Source: an uncultured bacterium
GTDB lineage: Bacteria > Actinomycetota > Coriobacteriia > Coriobacteriales > Coriobacteriaceae
NCBI GenBank assembly: GCA_905215725.1
Contig: CAJMRD010000008.1
Location: forward strand, 1 to 34,314
DNA: 34,314 nt
Direction: 5' to 3'
The notes beneath the pieces were generated by a model. It was not told where the DNA came from, made no database searches, and worked only from the letters and a program-made list of their open reading frames with translations. Shown one piece after another: positions 1 to 9,854 of this stretch; the first letter of the stretch is position 1, and every line of letters starts with the position of its first letter. A program made the translations under genes and the position numbers.

Positions 1-32
1 GGCGCGACCAGAAGGTCAGCGCCCTTTCGTTT
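1..32 (+). terminator. Terminator of a gene left of the window
   Basis: GGCGC-GACC pairs with GGTC-(A)-GCGCC around a 4-base loop and is followed by a T-rich run (CCTTTCGTTT). It probably ends a gene outside the window. The left arm may be cut by the window edge. Confidence 0.5.
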
Positions 33-98
33 CACGTCACCTTGTCTCAAATGCGGCTCGCTCGCTGTCGTTGCCAAAACATCGGCGCTTCCGTTGTT

Positions 99-203
99 GG
101 CACTTGGGGACGTTCCTTTTGTGGCACTTGGGGACGTTCCTTTTGTGCCGGCACTTTGGGACACTCCTTGCCATTGGTGCAAAGTAACCTGCCCCCATTG
201 CGC
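99..203. repeat. Array of four GGGAC-core stem-loop units
   Basis: Four short units lie head to tail. Units 1 (99-123) and 2 (123-149) share the core TTGGGGACGTTCCTTTT; unit 2 has perfect arms GGCAC/GTGCC. Unit 3 (150-172) has GGCA/TGCC arms around a core containing GGGACACTCC. Unit 4 (174-203) is a worn copy of the TTGGTGCAA...GTCCCC...TTGCACCA unit seen at 6784-6850. No protein is supported here. Together with the terminator at 1-32 and the leader at 237-332 this accounts for the 332 bases before ade. Confidence 0.7.
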
Positions 204-236
204 TGAGCGGCGTGTGCCGTTAAGCGGAGAGGCGTA

Positions 237-264
237 TTGTTGACCCATCGTTTGGGCATACAAT
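237..264 (+). promoter_or_regulatory. Possible ade promoter
   Basis: TTGTTG (237-242) and TACAAT (259-264) are separated by 16 bases. The -10 box is good and the -35 box weak. A start a few bases downstream would place the hairpin at 277-312 in a very short leader. Confidence 0.35.
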
Positions 265-276
265 GGCTATTGGTCT

Positions 277-312
277 GCTGCGGTGAAGGTCTGTCCGCTC
301 CGCAGCTTTTTT
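277..312 (+). terminator. Intrinsic terminator just upstream of the ade ribosome site
   Basis: GCTGCGG (277-283) pairs perfectly with CCGCAGC (300-306) across a 16-base loop, followed directly by six T. The ade Shine-Dalgarno AAAGGAG begins nine bases later at 321. If the promoter at 237-264 is real this is a leader attenuator; otherwise it ends upstream transcription. Confidence 0.6.
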
Positions 313-332
313 CTACGGTTAAAGGAGTATGT

Positions 333-2153
333 ATGTCCGTTGAGGTCATGAGGTCTGTGATCGAGGCCGCCGAGGGCCGCGTGCCCGTCGACACGCTGTT
401 TATCAATGCGCAGATTGTCGACGTGTATGGCCAGCGTGTGGCGCCCGGCAGCGTTGCCGTCAAGGACGGTGTGATCGTCGGCGTGCTCTACGATGGTCGC
501 GACGATGCCGCTGGCACCTACGAGGCAACTGAGGTCATCGACTGCCAGGGTCGCTATCTCGCTCCCGGTTTTATTGACGGGCATCTGCATATCGAGTCTT
601 CGAACATCCGTCCCGCCGAGTATGCTCGCATGGCCGCGACGCGCGGTACTACCACCGCCATTGCCGACAGCCACGAGATTGCCAATGTTGCCGGTCTCGA
701 CGGCTTGCGCTTTATGATCGAGGATGGTCGCCGCGCGCCCATCTCCATCAAGTACATGATGCCTTCGTGCGTGCCCGCGCTGCCCGACGAGCAGGCGGGC
801 GCTGTGATTACCGCTGCTGACATGCAGGCGTTTTTTGCCGAGCATCCGGGCGACGTTTTTGGCCTGGGCGAGATGATGAACCTGCCGGGCGTCTTTATGG
901 CCGACCCCGAGACCTGTGCTCGCATCGATGCTGCCAACCAGACGCCGTCCAAGCAGGTTGACGGCCACGCGCCGCTCGTTGCCGGTAAGGACCTCAATGC
1001 CTATGCCGCAGCGGGCATTATCGCCGACCACGAGTCGACGATTCCCGAGGAGGCACTCGACAAGCTATCTCGCGGCATGTATGTGATGCTGCGTGAAGGC
1101 ACGTGCAGCCATGACCTGGCCAATCTATCGCCGATGCTGCTGGAGAATCCCGCGCGCGCCCGCCGCTGCTGCTTTGCGACCGACGACCGCGCTCCCTCCG
1201 ATGCTCTTTCGACCGGCATGATCGACAATGCCTGCCGCGTGGCCATCGAGGTCGGCGTCGACCCGGTGGTCGCCATCTCCATGGCGTCCCTTTTCACGGC
1301 TGAGGCATTTGGCCTGGACCACGGCTGCCGCGACCCGCACGAGCTCCGCGGTGCGATTGCCCCGGGCAAGCGTGCCGACCTGCTGGTGCTCAATGACCTG
1401 ACGTTTGCCACGGCTCCGCATCGCGTGTATGCCGCCGGTGCCCTGGTGGCGCAGGATGGCACCTTTGTGGGCGAGGTCGCGCCCGAGACGGCCGAGGTCG
1501 CAGCCCTTGCCGATGAGCTGCGCGCTTCCGTTAAGCTGCCGAAGCTTTCGCTCGACGTGTTCGACTATGCCTTTAAGCCGGGCGAGGCCGTGATTGACGT
1601 GGTGTCGGGCAAGGCCATCACGGGCATGGTTCGTCCCGAGACTGACGAGGACTTGCGCCGCATTATGCTGATCGAGCGCCATGGCCGTGGCGTGTCGCTG
1701 CAGGCCGAGGGCGCCGATGGCGACGGCCCCGCTGGCCTGGGCCTGGTCGGCAAGCATATCGGTCGCGGCTGGGTGCGCGGTTTCACCATCACCGGTGGTG
1801 CCATTGCCTCCACGATCGGCCACGACTCGCACAACGTGTGCGTGGTGGGCGATAACGCTGCCGATATGATGGCTGCCGTTGAGGCCGTGGGCCAGGGTGG
1901 TCACGTGCTGGTGCGTAACGGCGAGGTCGTGGCGCGCATTCCGCTGGCGCTCGGTGGCCTGATGAGCGAAGGCACGGCCGAGGACGTTGCCGCGCAGCAC
2001 GACGACTTTATGGTCAAGGCGCGCGCCATGGGTATTGAGCCGCCGCTCGACCCCATCATGGGCATCATCTTCCTGCCCCTGCCGGTCATCCCGACGCTCC
2101 GCATCCGCCCCGAGGGCATGTTCGACGTCACAACCTTCACCTACGCCGACTAG
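333..2153 (+). CDS. ade: Adenine deaminase
   Basis: Hydrolyses adenine to hypoxanthine and ammonia in purine salvage; a cytoplasmic amidohydrolase-superfamily metalloenzyme. The 606-residue product has the family layout. The metal-binding GHLHIES motif lies near residue 90, followed by GTTTAIADSHEIANV, the HAPLV segment, and the catalytic-domain motif FATDDRAPSD. The C-terminal family block contains GHDSHN near residue 500. The ATG at 333 is chosen because AAAGGAG sits at 321-327; the open frame continues 32 codons further upstream but without such a site. The stop codon TAG is the first three bases of a repeat element (2151-2197). A terminator-like hairpin directly precedes the ribosome site. 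Length is close to the usual 570-600 residues. Confidence 0.95.
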   Translation: MSVEVMRSVIEAAEGRVPVDTLFINAQIVDVYGQRVAPGSVAVKDGVIVGVLYDGRDDAAGTYEATEVIDCQGRYLAPGFIDGHLHIESSNIRPAEYARMAATRGTTTAIADSHEIANVAGLDGLRFMIEDGRRAPISIKYMMPSCVPALPDEQAGAVITAADMQAFFAEHPGDVFGLGEMMNLPGVFMADPETCARIDAANQTPSKQVDGHAPLVAGKDLNAYAAAGIIADHESTIPEEALDKLSRGMYVMLREGTCSHDLANLSPMLLENPARARRCCFATDDRAPSDALSTGMIDNACRVAIEVGVDPVVAISMASLFTAEAFGLDHGCRDPHELRGAIAPGKRADLLVLNDLTFATAPHRVYAAGALVAQDGTFVGEVAPETAEVAALADELRASVKLPKLSLDVFDYAFKPGEAVIDVVSGKAITGMVRPETDEDLRRIMLIERHGRGVSLQAEGADGDGPAGLGLVGKHIGRGWVRGFTITGGAIASTIGHDSHNVCVVGDNAADMMAAVEAVGQGGHVLVRNGEVVARIPLALGGLMSEGTAEDVAAQHDDFMVKARAMGIEPPLDPIMGIIFLPLPVIPTLRIRPEGMFDVTTFTYAD

Positions 2154-2197
2154 TCATCGGGGACGTTCTTAAACGACTAGTCGTTGGGGATACTCTT
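2151..2197 (+). repeat. GGGAC-core element, left copy flanking cof
   Basis: Contains TAGTC / GACTA arms around a core with GGGGACGTTCTT, then a second half-unit with TTGGGGATACTCTT. The reverse complement of 3218-3264 matches it at 45 of 47 positions, so two copies face each other around the cof gene. The first three bases are the stop codon of ade. Confidence 0.85.
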
Positions 2198-2292
2198 TGG
2201 CGGGCCGCCTGACGTCGCGACCGTGGGGCCTCTGGCATGTGTGAGCTATTTGCCAGGTCCTTGTAACGTTTACGCCCGCGGAGTCTTATTTG

Positions 2293-2357
2293 AGCTCCCT
2301 TTGGGTACGTTGGAATCGGATACACGTTCGATTCCAACAAGTCCGAAGGGAGCTTTT
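2293..2357 (+). promoter_or_regulatory. Long leader hairpin that buries the cof ribosome site
   Basis: AGCTCCCTT (2293-2301) pairs with AAGGGAGCT (2346-2354), and inside it GTTGGAATCG (2309-2318) pairs with CGATTCCAAC (2329-2338), both perfectly. TTTT follows. The right outer arm contains the AAGGGAG ribosome site of cof, whose ATG is at 2360. The structure could act as a terminator or could hide the ribosome site. Confidence 0.6.
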
Positions 2358-2359
2358 CT

Positions 2360-3154
2360 ATGTTTAAACTGATTGCATCCGATATGGACGGCACACTGCT
2401 TGACGAAAACGGCCAGGTGCCTCCCGAGACCTACGAACTGATTCTGGCGCTACACGAGCATGGCGTGCATTTCGCCGCATCGTCAGGTCGTCGCTACGAT
2501 CGCCTGTGCGAGTTCTTTGCGCCCGTTCGCGACAAGATGGACTTTGTCGCCGCTAACGGCGCCCAGGTCTATGCCGACGGTAAGATGGTAGACCGTGAGG
2601 TGTATTCCCACCTGGCGATTCGAAGGCTCGCCCAAGCCGTCAGGACGTTTCCCAATCTGCATCTTGCGCTCTTTGACCGAACCAAGTCCTTCCTGCTCGA
2701 TGACGAGTGCAAGTTCGTGCGTGAGGTCGATAAGGACCTTCCCAATGCCGAGCGCATTTGGGAGCTGCCCGATCCCAGCGTAAATATCATCAAAGCGAGT
2801 ATCTTTTGCGACGACAGTGCGGTTATGGACAGTGCGTACGTGCTACAGCGCGAACTTGGTCAGCTCTTTACTTTTGCGCCTTCGGGCAACGCGTGGATTG
2901 ATGCCATGCAGCCCGGTGTGTCGAAGGCCTCGGGTATCGCGCAGCTCGCGGAGCATTACGGCATTGGTCGCGACGAGGTCATGGCGTTTGGCGACTCGAT
3001 GAACGACTACGAGATCATTCGCTTTGTCGGTACGGGCTGCGCGATGGAAAACGCGCGCCCCGCGCTCAAGGCCGTTGCCGATCGCGTGGTGGGTCGTAAC
3101 CGCGACCACGCCGTCCAGCAGGAGCTCCGCCGTGTGCTGGAGAGTCTCGCTTAA
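2360..3154 (+). CDS. Cof-type HAD-IIB family phosphatase
   Basis: A 264-residue haloacid-dehalogenase hydrolase of the Cof/YidA kind, expected to remove phosphate from sugar phosphates or similar small molecules; the substrate cannot be told from sequence. Motif I is at the N-terminus (SDMDGTLL, nucleophile Asp8). A Ser-containing ASSGRRYD segment fits motif II, and motif IV is GDSMNDYE near residue 213. The type IIB cap lies between motifs II and III. Length is normal. The ribosome site AAGGGAG lies inside the hairpin at 2293-2357. The gene is bracketed by two inverted copies of one repeat (2151-2197 and 3218-3264), and a second, divergent HAD phosphatase follows on the opposite strand, so this may be a mobile or swapped single-gene cassette. 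Confidence 0.9.
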   Translation: MFKLIASDMDGTLLDENGQVPPETYELILALHEHGVHFAASSGRRYDRLCEFFAPVRDKMDFVAANGAQVYADGKMVDREVYSHLAIRRLAQAVRTFPNLHLALFDRTKSFLLDDECKFVREVDKDLPNAERIWELPDPSVNIIKASIFCDDSAVMDSAYVLQRELGQLFTFAPSGNAWIDAMQPGVSKASGIAQLAEHYGIGRDEVMAFGDSMNDYEIIRFVGTGCAMENARPALKAVADRVVGRNRDHAVQQELRRVLESLA

Positions 3155-3155
3155 T

Positions 3156-3217
3156 CCGGCAGATGGGGACGTTCCTTTTCTGCCGGCAGTGGGGGACAGT
3201 CCTTGCAGCTTTTTGCG
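3156..3217. repeat. GGGAC-core stem-loop downstream of cof
   Basis: CCGGCAGA (3156-3163) and TCTGCCGG (3179-3186) are perfect arms around the same core, TGGGGACGTTCCTTT, that is found with GGCAC/GTGCC arms at 123-149. A second, less regular unit with GGGGGACAGTCC follows at 3187-3206. The element starts two bases after the cof stop codon. Confidence 0.75.
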
Positions 3218-3264
3218 AAGAGTGTCCCCAACGACTAGTCGTTTAAGAACGTCCCCAATGACTA
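3218..3264 (-). repeat. GGGAC-core element, right copy flanking cof
   Basis: Inverted copy of 2151-2197 with two differences over 47 bases. Read on the minus strand, its first three bases are the TAG stop codon of the HAD gene at 3262-4104, just as the left copy supplies the stop of ade. Confidence 0.85.
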
Positions 3265-4104
3265 GGCGAGGGCGTCCATGATGGTGCGGGCGACACCGTC
3301 GTGGTCGTTGTCGTATTCGGTGATGGCGTCGGCGGCCTCGCGATCTTCGGGCTCGGCGTTGATCATGGCCATGCCATGGCCCGCTGCCTGCAGCATGGGG
3401 ATGTCGTTGATGTTGTCACCGAACGCCCAGGCGTCGGCGAGACGCTCGCCCAGGTGCTCGCATAGCCACGTGAGGGCCGTTCCCTTGGTGGCGCCCTCGC
3501 CCATGACCTCGATATTCATGGCGTACGAACGCGTGACCTCAATGCCTCCGAGCGTGTCGAGCTCCGCCGCGATGGCGTCGCGATCGGCCGGGTCGTGCCA
3601 GTACATGGCGATGCGTTCGAGCGTCTCGACCTCGTCGATCTTGCTGTCGATATCCATGTCGATCGGTGTTCGTGTGCGCTTGAGCGAAGCTGCGATGTGG
3701 GGGTCGCCGCCGCAGAACTCATCCAGGCGCGTGTAGAGCGAGCGGGGGAGGAAGCACTGCCCGTCCGCGAAGATATCGAAGGTCACATCGTGGCCGGCGG
3801 CGATGCGGCGGATGCGATGGGCAATGCCGCAATCGAGCGGTCGGCTCAAGATGCGCGTGGCGCGCGAGGCGTCGGTGGGCACATCGTCGTCGAGCTGCCA
3901 GACGCTGGCGCCATTGGCGCAGACGGCATAGTGCACGGCGGGATGGGCGAGGATGGGCTCAAAGATGCCCGACAGCGGACGTCCCGTGCAGGGCACAAAT
4001 TCAATCCCGCGTCGAGCGAGCTCGTCGAGCATCGCCCAGGTGGCATCGCTCATCTGCTTATCGCTCGTCAACAGCGTTCCATCCATATCGGAAAACACAA
4101 TCAT
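3262..4104 (-). CDS. Cof-type HAD-IIB family phosphatase
   Basis: A 280-residue HAD hydrolase, similar in class to the product of 2360-3154 but clearly a different protein. Motif I is MIVFSDMDGTLL (Asp6 and Asp8), motif II lies in the PCTGRPL segment, and motif IV is FGDNINDIPML near residue 230. A sugar-phosphate or related phosphatase role is likely; the substrate is unknown. The ATG at 4104 has AAAGGG about nine bases upstream. The gene follows citrate synthase on the same strand, but a strong terminator (4129-4168) lies between them. Its stop codon is the start of a repeat element shared with the end of ade. Confidence 0.88.
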   Translation of the reverse strand: MIVFSDMDGTLLTSDKQMSDATWAMLDELARRGIEFVPCTGRPLSGIFEPILAHPAVHYAVCANGASVWQLDDDVPTDASRATRILSRPLDCGIAHRIRRIAAGHDVTFDIFADGQCFLPRSLYTRLDEFCGGDPHIAASLKRTRTPIDMDIDSKIDEVETLERIAMYWHDPADRDAIAAELDTLGGIEVTRSYAMNIEVMGEGATKGTALTWLCEHLGERLADAWAFGDNINDIPMLQAAGHGMAMINAEPEDREAADAITEYDNDHDGVARTIMDALA

Positions 4105-4128
4105 TTGATGCAGCCCTTTCTGCTGGCA

Positions 4129-4168
4129 TAAAAAGCGTGGCCGAGGGCGGTGATGCCCTGGCCACGCT
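4129..4168 (-). terminator. Terminator after citrate synthase
   Basis: On the minus strand AGCGTGGCC pairs with GGCCACGCT, extended by GGGC/GCCC, and is followed by TTTTTAT. It separates citrate synthase from the HAD gene downstream. Confidence 0.8.
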
Positions 4169-4191
4169 CGGGTTCTATAACGGTCCGCGTC

Positions 4192-5610
4192 CTAGCGGTC
4201 GGCGAGCGGCTTGTATTCCAGCGGCTCGATCACCGGACGGTATGCCGGGCGGATGATGCGATGCGCGCAGAAGAGCTCTTCCATGCGGTGTGCCGACCAG
4301 CCGGCCATGCGGGCGACGGCGAAAAGCGGCGTAAAGAGCGTCTCGGGCACGCCGAGCATCTTGTAGATAAAGCCTGTGTACAGGTCGATGTTGGCGCAGA
4401 TAGGCTTGGTCATGCCGTGGTCGCGCATCACCTGCGGTGCCAGGCGCTCGATGCGCTCGATGAGTGCGAACTCTTCGCCCAAGTCCTTCTTGGCTGCCAG
4501 TGAGCGCGCGTAACGGCGGCAGACCTCGGCGCGCGGGTCGCTGAGCGTATAGACGGCGTGGCCCATGCCGTAGATGAGGCCCGTGCCGTCGAAGGCCTGC
4601 TTGTCGAGGATCTTGCCCAGGTAGGCCGCGACCTCGTCCTCGTCCTCCCAGTTGGAGACATGCGCGCGGATGTCCTCGTGCATAGACACGACCTTGGCAT
4701 TGGCACCGCCGTGGCGCGGGCCCTTGAGCGAGCCGATAGCCGCGGCGTAGGCGGAATACGGGTCGGTGGCCGAAGAGGACAGCACGCGGCAAGCGAAGGT
4801 GGAGTTGTTGCCGCCGCCGTGCTCGGCATGCAGCATGAGCATAACGTCGAGCAGCATCGCCTCATCGCGGGTGAACGCCATGCCGCCGCGCAGGACCTGT
4901 AGGATGGTCTCGGCGGTGGAGAGACCGGGCGTGGGGTGCGGCACGTGAACCTCGGAGCCGCGAAGCTTGGCGATCGAGGCCATGTGTGCGAAGGCGGCGA
5001 TGCGCGGGAGACGTGCGAGCATGGAAATGGCGACGTCGATTTCGTGCTCGGGCGTGATCACGTCTGGTTCGGCATCGAAGGCGTAGAGCAGCAGCACGGC
5101 GCGCTGGAGCACGTTCATGATGCTCGACGACACCGTGGTCATGGGGAACTCTTTGACGTACTCGTCGCTCAGATGTCTAAAGGCACCTAGGCGCTCGCAG
5201 AAGCCGTCGAGCTCTTCCTTGTTGGGTAGCGAACCCGTGATAAGCAGATAGGCGACTTCTTCGTAGCCGTAGCGATTCTCGGCCTGGGCATTGTTGACCA
5301 GATCCTCGATGCTGTAGCCGCGAAGCGTGAGCTTGCCCTGATCGGGCACGACCTTTCCGTCGACCTTGTTGTAGCCGTGCACATCCGAGATACGAGTGAG
5401 GCCCGCGACCACGCCCGAGCCGTCGGCATTGCGCAGGCCGCGCTTGACATTGTGCTCGACAAACAGGCCCTCGTCATAAGGGTCGGTCGGCAGGCCGTGG
5501 TAGAGGTTTTCGCTCTCAGACGAAATCTGGCGACTTGCTTCGTAATCCAGAACAAGGCGGCTCAAGTGGTCATCGAAGCGGTAATAGATTTTCTTGGCGT
5601 CGTAGGCCAT
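4192..5610 (-). CDS. gltA: Citrate synthase
   Basis: Condenses acetyl-CoA and oxaloacetate to citrate; cytoplasmic. The 472-residue protein carries the family's active-site blocks. These are LHAEHGGGNNSTF (first catalytic His), YGMGHAVYTLSDPRA (second His, the GxGHxVY motif), NIDLYTGFIY (catalytic Asp) and ARMAGWSAH (substrate arginine region). It has an N-terminal segment of about 80 residues before the conserved core, longer than many type I enzymes and similar to anaerobe Firmicutes/Coriobacteria forms. ATG at 5610 has AGAGGAG eight or nine bases upstream. An ACT-domain gene lies 77 bases upstream on the same strand and is probably co-transcribed. No aconitase or isocitrate dehydrogenase is nearby; the likely role is 2-oxoglutarate and glutamate supply (inference). 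Confidence 0.95.
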   Translation of the reverse strand: MAYDAKKIYYRFDDHLSRLVLDYEASRQISSESENLYHGLPTDPYDEGLFVEHNVKRGLRNADGSGVVAGLTRISDVHGYNKVDGKVVPDQGKLTLRGYSIEDLVNNAQAENRYGYEEVAYLLITGSLPNKEELDGFCERLGAFRHLSDEYVKEFPMTTVSSSIMNVLQRAVLLLYAFDAEPDVITPEHEIDVAISMLARLPRIAAFAHMASIAKLRGSEVHVPHPTPGLSTAETILQVLRGGMAFTRDEAMLLDVMLMLHAEHGGGNNSTFACRVLSSSATDPYSAYAAAIGSLKGPRHGGANAKVVSMHEDIRAHVSNWEDEDEVAAYLGKILDKQAFDGTGLIYGMGHAVYTLSDPRAEVCRRYARSLAAKKDLGEEFALIERIERLAPQVMRDHGMTKPICANIDLYTGFIYKMLGVPETLFTPLFAVARMAGWSAHRMEELFCAHRIIRPAYRPVIEPLEYKPLADR

Positions 5611-5687
5611 GCGCGCTCCTCTCCGGGCCGCATCGGGGTGACTTGCATGGGCATGCGCGCGTCAGGCTATCCCCAGCGGCTTGTTCG

Positions 5688-5975
5688 CTACAGGCGGTAC
5701 ATAAAGTTAAAGACGTCCTCGCGCTGGATGGACACGTTGACGCCCGAAAGCTCGCCAGCCTCGGCTAGCGCCTTCTGCAGCTCGGCGAAGTCGAGCTTGG
5801 ACTCGGCGGTGTCGGCCAGCATGGTCATGGTGAAGATGTCCTCGATAATGGACTGCGTAATGTCGCGGATGTCGACGTTGGCCTCGCCCAGAACACGGGT
5901 GACGCCGGCGACGATACCGGGGCGGTTCTTGCCAAGGACGGTGATGACGATGCGGGAGGACGAGATCTCGGCCAT
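5688..5975 (-). CDS. ACT-domain protein (UPF0237/GcvR-like)
   Basis: A single 95-residue ACT domain. The N-terminal RIVITVLGKNRPGIVAGVT segment is the typical beta strand and Gly-containing ligand loop, followed by ANVDIRDITQSI, and the chain ends in FNFMYRL as in the stand-alone UPF0237 family. Such proteins are thought to sense amino acids; no target is known. ATG at 5975 is preceded by AAAGGG. The gene lies directly upstream of citrate synthase, so a role in adjusting glutamate-family metabolism is possible but not shown. Confidence 0.85.
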   Translation of the reverse strand: MAEISSSRIVITVLGKNRPGIVAGVTRVLGEANVDIRDITQSIIEDIFTMTMLADTAESKLDFAELQKALAEAGELSGVNVSIQREDVFNFMYRL

Positions 5976-6022
5976 GGGAAACCCTTTCGCGTGGTTGCGG
6001 CGCGCGCGGGGCGCTCCGCTAC

Positions 6023-6045
6023 GGTACAGTGTTCATCATTGTACC
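6023..6045 (-). promoter_or_regulatory. Possible operator/promoter of the ACT-gltA pair
   Basis: GGTACA (6023-6028) and TGTACC (6040-6045) form an inverted repeat. On the minus strand one arm overlaps TACAAT, a good -10 box. The -35 region is unclear. The stretch 6046-6167 shows no gene. Confidence 0.3.
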
Positions 6046-6167
6046 TGTCTGGCGCAAAAAAGGCGCGCTCGCTGCGGCGTTACATGCCTGCAACATGAGC
6101 GAAGGGGCGACAGGGTGCGTGTCCGCTGCGGTTGGCCACGCCGCGTTGCACAAAGACCGTGAACCTT

Positions 6168-6196
6168 TTGTGGGACACGCTGCGCCGTGGTACCAT
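6168..6196 (+). promoter_or_regulatory. rpmE promoter
   Basis: TTGTGG (6168-6173), 17-base spacer, TACCAT (6191-6196). Transcription would start near 6203, giving a leader of about 78 bases with two hairpins before rpmE. Confidence 0.5.
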
Positions 6197-6209
6197 AGCC
6201 GAGTTTGTT

Positions 6210-6258
6210 GTCTTGGTCGGAAACCAAGACGCCTTATGCGCTGATCGGTAACCAGCGC
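6210..6258 (+). ncRNA. Structured leader of rpmE (ribosomal-protein leader candidate)
   Basis: Two hairpins lie between promoter and ribosome site. GTCTTGGT (6210-6217) pairs with ACCAAGAC (6223-6230) around loop CGGAA, and GCGCTG (6238-6243) pairs with CAGCGC (6253-6258). The ribosome site AAGGAG (6268-6273) follows. Leader RNAs that bind bL31 are known in several bacterial groups; whether this matches one of those families needs a covariance-model search. Confidence 0.5.
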
Positions 6259-6280
6259 CTGACCAATAAGGAGTCCTACC

Positions 6281-6706
6281 ATGAAGCAGGGTATCCATCC
6301 CCAGTATGTCGAGTGCACGGTGACGTGCTCCTGCGGCAACACCTTCAAGACGCACGCTACCGTGTCCGAGATGAAGGTCGAGCTTTGCAACGAGTGCCAC
6401 CCGTTCTACACCGGCCAGCAGAAGTTCGTCGACACCGGTGGACGCGTCCAGCGCTTCGCCGACAAGTTCGGTGGCGCCGCTGCCGCCCAGCTCAAGAAGG
6501 CTGAGGAGGCCAAGGCTGCCAAGGCCGCCAAGGCTGCTGAGGCCGAGGCTGCTCGCAAGGCCGCCGCTGAGGCTAAGGCTGCCGAGAAGGCTAAGCGTGC
6601 CGCTAAGTTCGCCGAGGAGGCTGCCAAGCAGGCCGCCGAGGCTCCCGCAGAGGCTCCCGTCGAGGAGGCCGCTGCCGAGGCCGAGACCACCGAGGCCGCT
6701 GAGTAA
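6281..6706 (+). CDS. rpmE: 50S ribosomal protein bL31 with long charged tail
   Basis: Residues 1-65 are a normal zinc-binding (C+) bL31: CTVTCSCGNTF with Cys12/16/18, CNEC with Cys36/39, and the HPFYTGQQKFVDTGGRVQRF signature. Residues 66-141 are an Ala/Lys/Glu-rich, repeat-like extension with no hydrophobic core, first basic and then acidic (APAEAPVEEAAAEAETTEAAE). It should be a long helix or disordered tail projecting from the ribosome. Usual bL31 is 66-90 residues, so this is nearly twice as long. ATG at 6281 has AAGGAG at 6268-6273. The gene has its own promoter and terminator and is monocistronic. Confidence 0.95.
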   Translation: MKQGIHPQYVECTVTCSCGNTFKTHATVSEMKVELCNECHPFYTGQQKFVDTGGRVQRFADKFGGAAAAQLKKAEEAKAAKAAKAAEAEAARKAAAEAKAAEKAKRAAKFAEEAAKQAAEAPAEAPVEEAAAEAETTEAAE

Positions 6707-6741
6707 ATAGCTCGCCGCGGAATCGCTCGCATTCATGGCAT

Positions 6742-6777
6742 AAGGGCCGTGCATCCATTTGGGTGCGCGGCCCTTTT
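6742..6777 (+). terminator. rpmE terminator
   Basis: AAGGGCCGTGCAxCC pairs with GGxTGCGCGGCCCTT (one G.T/mismatch), followed by TTTTCC. Confidence 0.85.
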
Positions 6778-6783
6778 CCTTTA

Positions 6784-6850
6784 TTGGTGCAAGCTAACCC
6801 GTCCCCATTGCACCAGATTGGTGCGAAGGGGACGGGTTCGTTTGCACCAA
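6784..6850. repeat. 67-bp double palindrome with GTCCCC/GGGGAC cores
   Basis: Two head-to-head stem-loop units. The left unit has TTGGTGCAA / TTGCACCA arms around CTAACCCGTCCCC. The right unit has TTGGTGCGAA / TTTGCACCAA arms around GGGGACGGGTTCG. The cores themselves are complementary (6796-6806 with 6828-6838, 11 of 11), so the whole element can also fold as one long hairpin. A degraded single unit of the same family lies at 174-203. Confidence 0.85.
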
Positions 6851-6883
6851 ATGGCAGAGATACAGCGTTTTCCCAGATAAAAA

Positions 6884-6914
6884 CTGCCAAAATAAACCAG
6901 TCCCCTTTTGGCAG
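6884..6914. repeat. CTGCCAAAA stem-loop with GTCCCC core
   Basis: CTGCCAAAA (6884-6892) pairs perfectly with TTTTGGCAG (6906-6914) around TAAACCAGTCCCC. A near copy is at 19934-19971, 13 kb away. Between this and secA (6915-7046) there is a TACAAT at 6980-6985 that may be the secA -10 box, without a clear -35. Confidence 0.85.
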
Positions 6915-7046
6915 GTTGGTCGTAGTTATTACGTGGCGGTCGAGGTCGACCGTATAGGCCGCGCCTTGTTTGGCTAAAGTACAATCATCTGTGTTTAACT
7001 CGCCCGCAGCTGCACGGCGTGGGCGATGGTCAAAAAGGAAAACCAC

Positions 7047-9853
<2,807 letters not shown>

Positions 9854-9854
<1 letters not shown>

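Noticed and set aside
99..203. CRISPR array
   Set aside because: Units are self-complementary, differ in spacing, are nearly adjacent without unique spacers, and no cas genes are present.
237..332. Purine riboswitch before ade
   Set aside because: The leader is only about 60 bases and lacks the conserved three-way junction and loop sequences; only a terminator hairpin is present.
47..463. Minus-strand frame covering the repeat array at the left end
   Set aside because: It overlaps the ade start and translates repeat units; no family character.
2293..2357. tRNA or T-box fragment because of the GTTCGATTCC string
   Set aside because: The string is explained by the long inverted repeat; no cloverleaf or specifier structure can be drawn.
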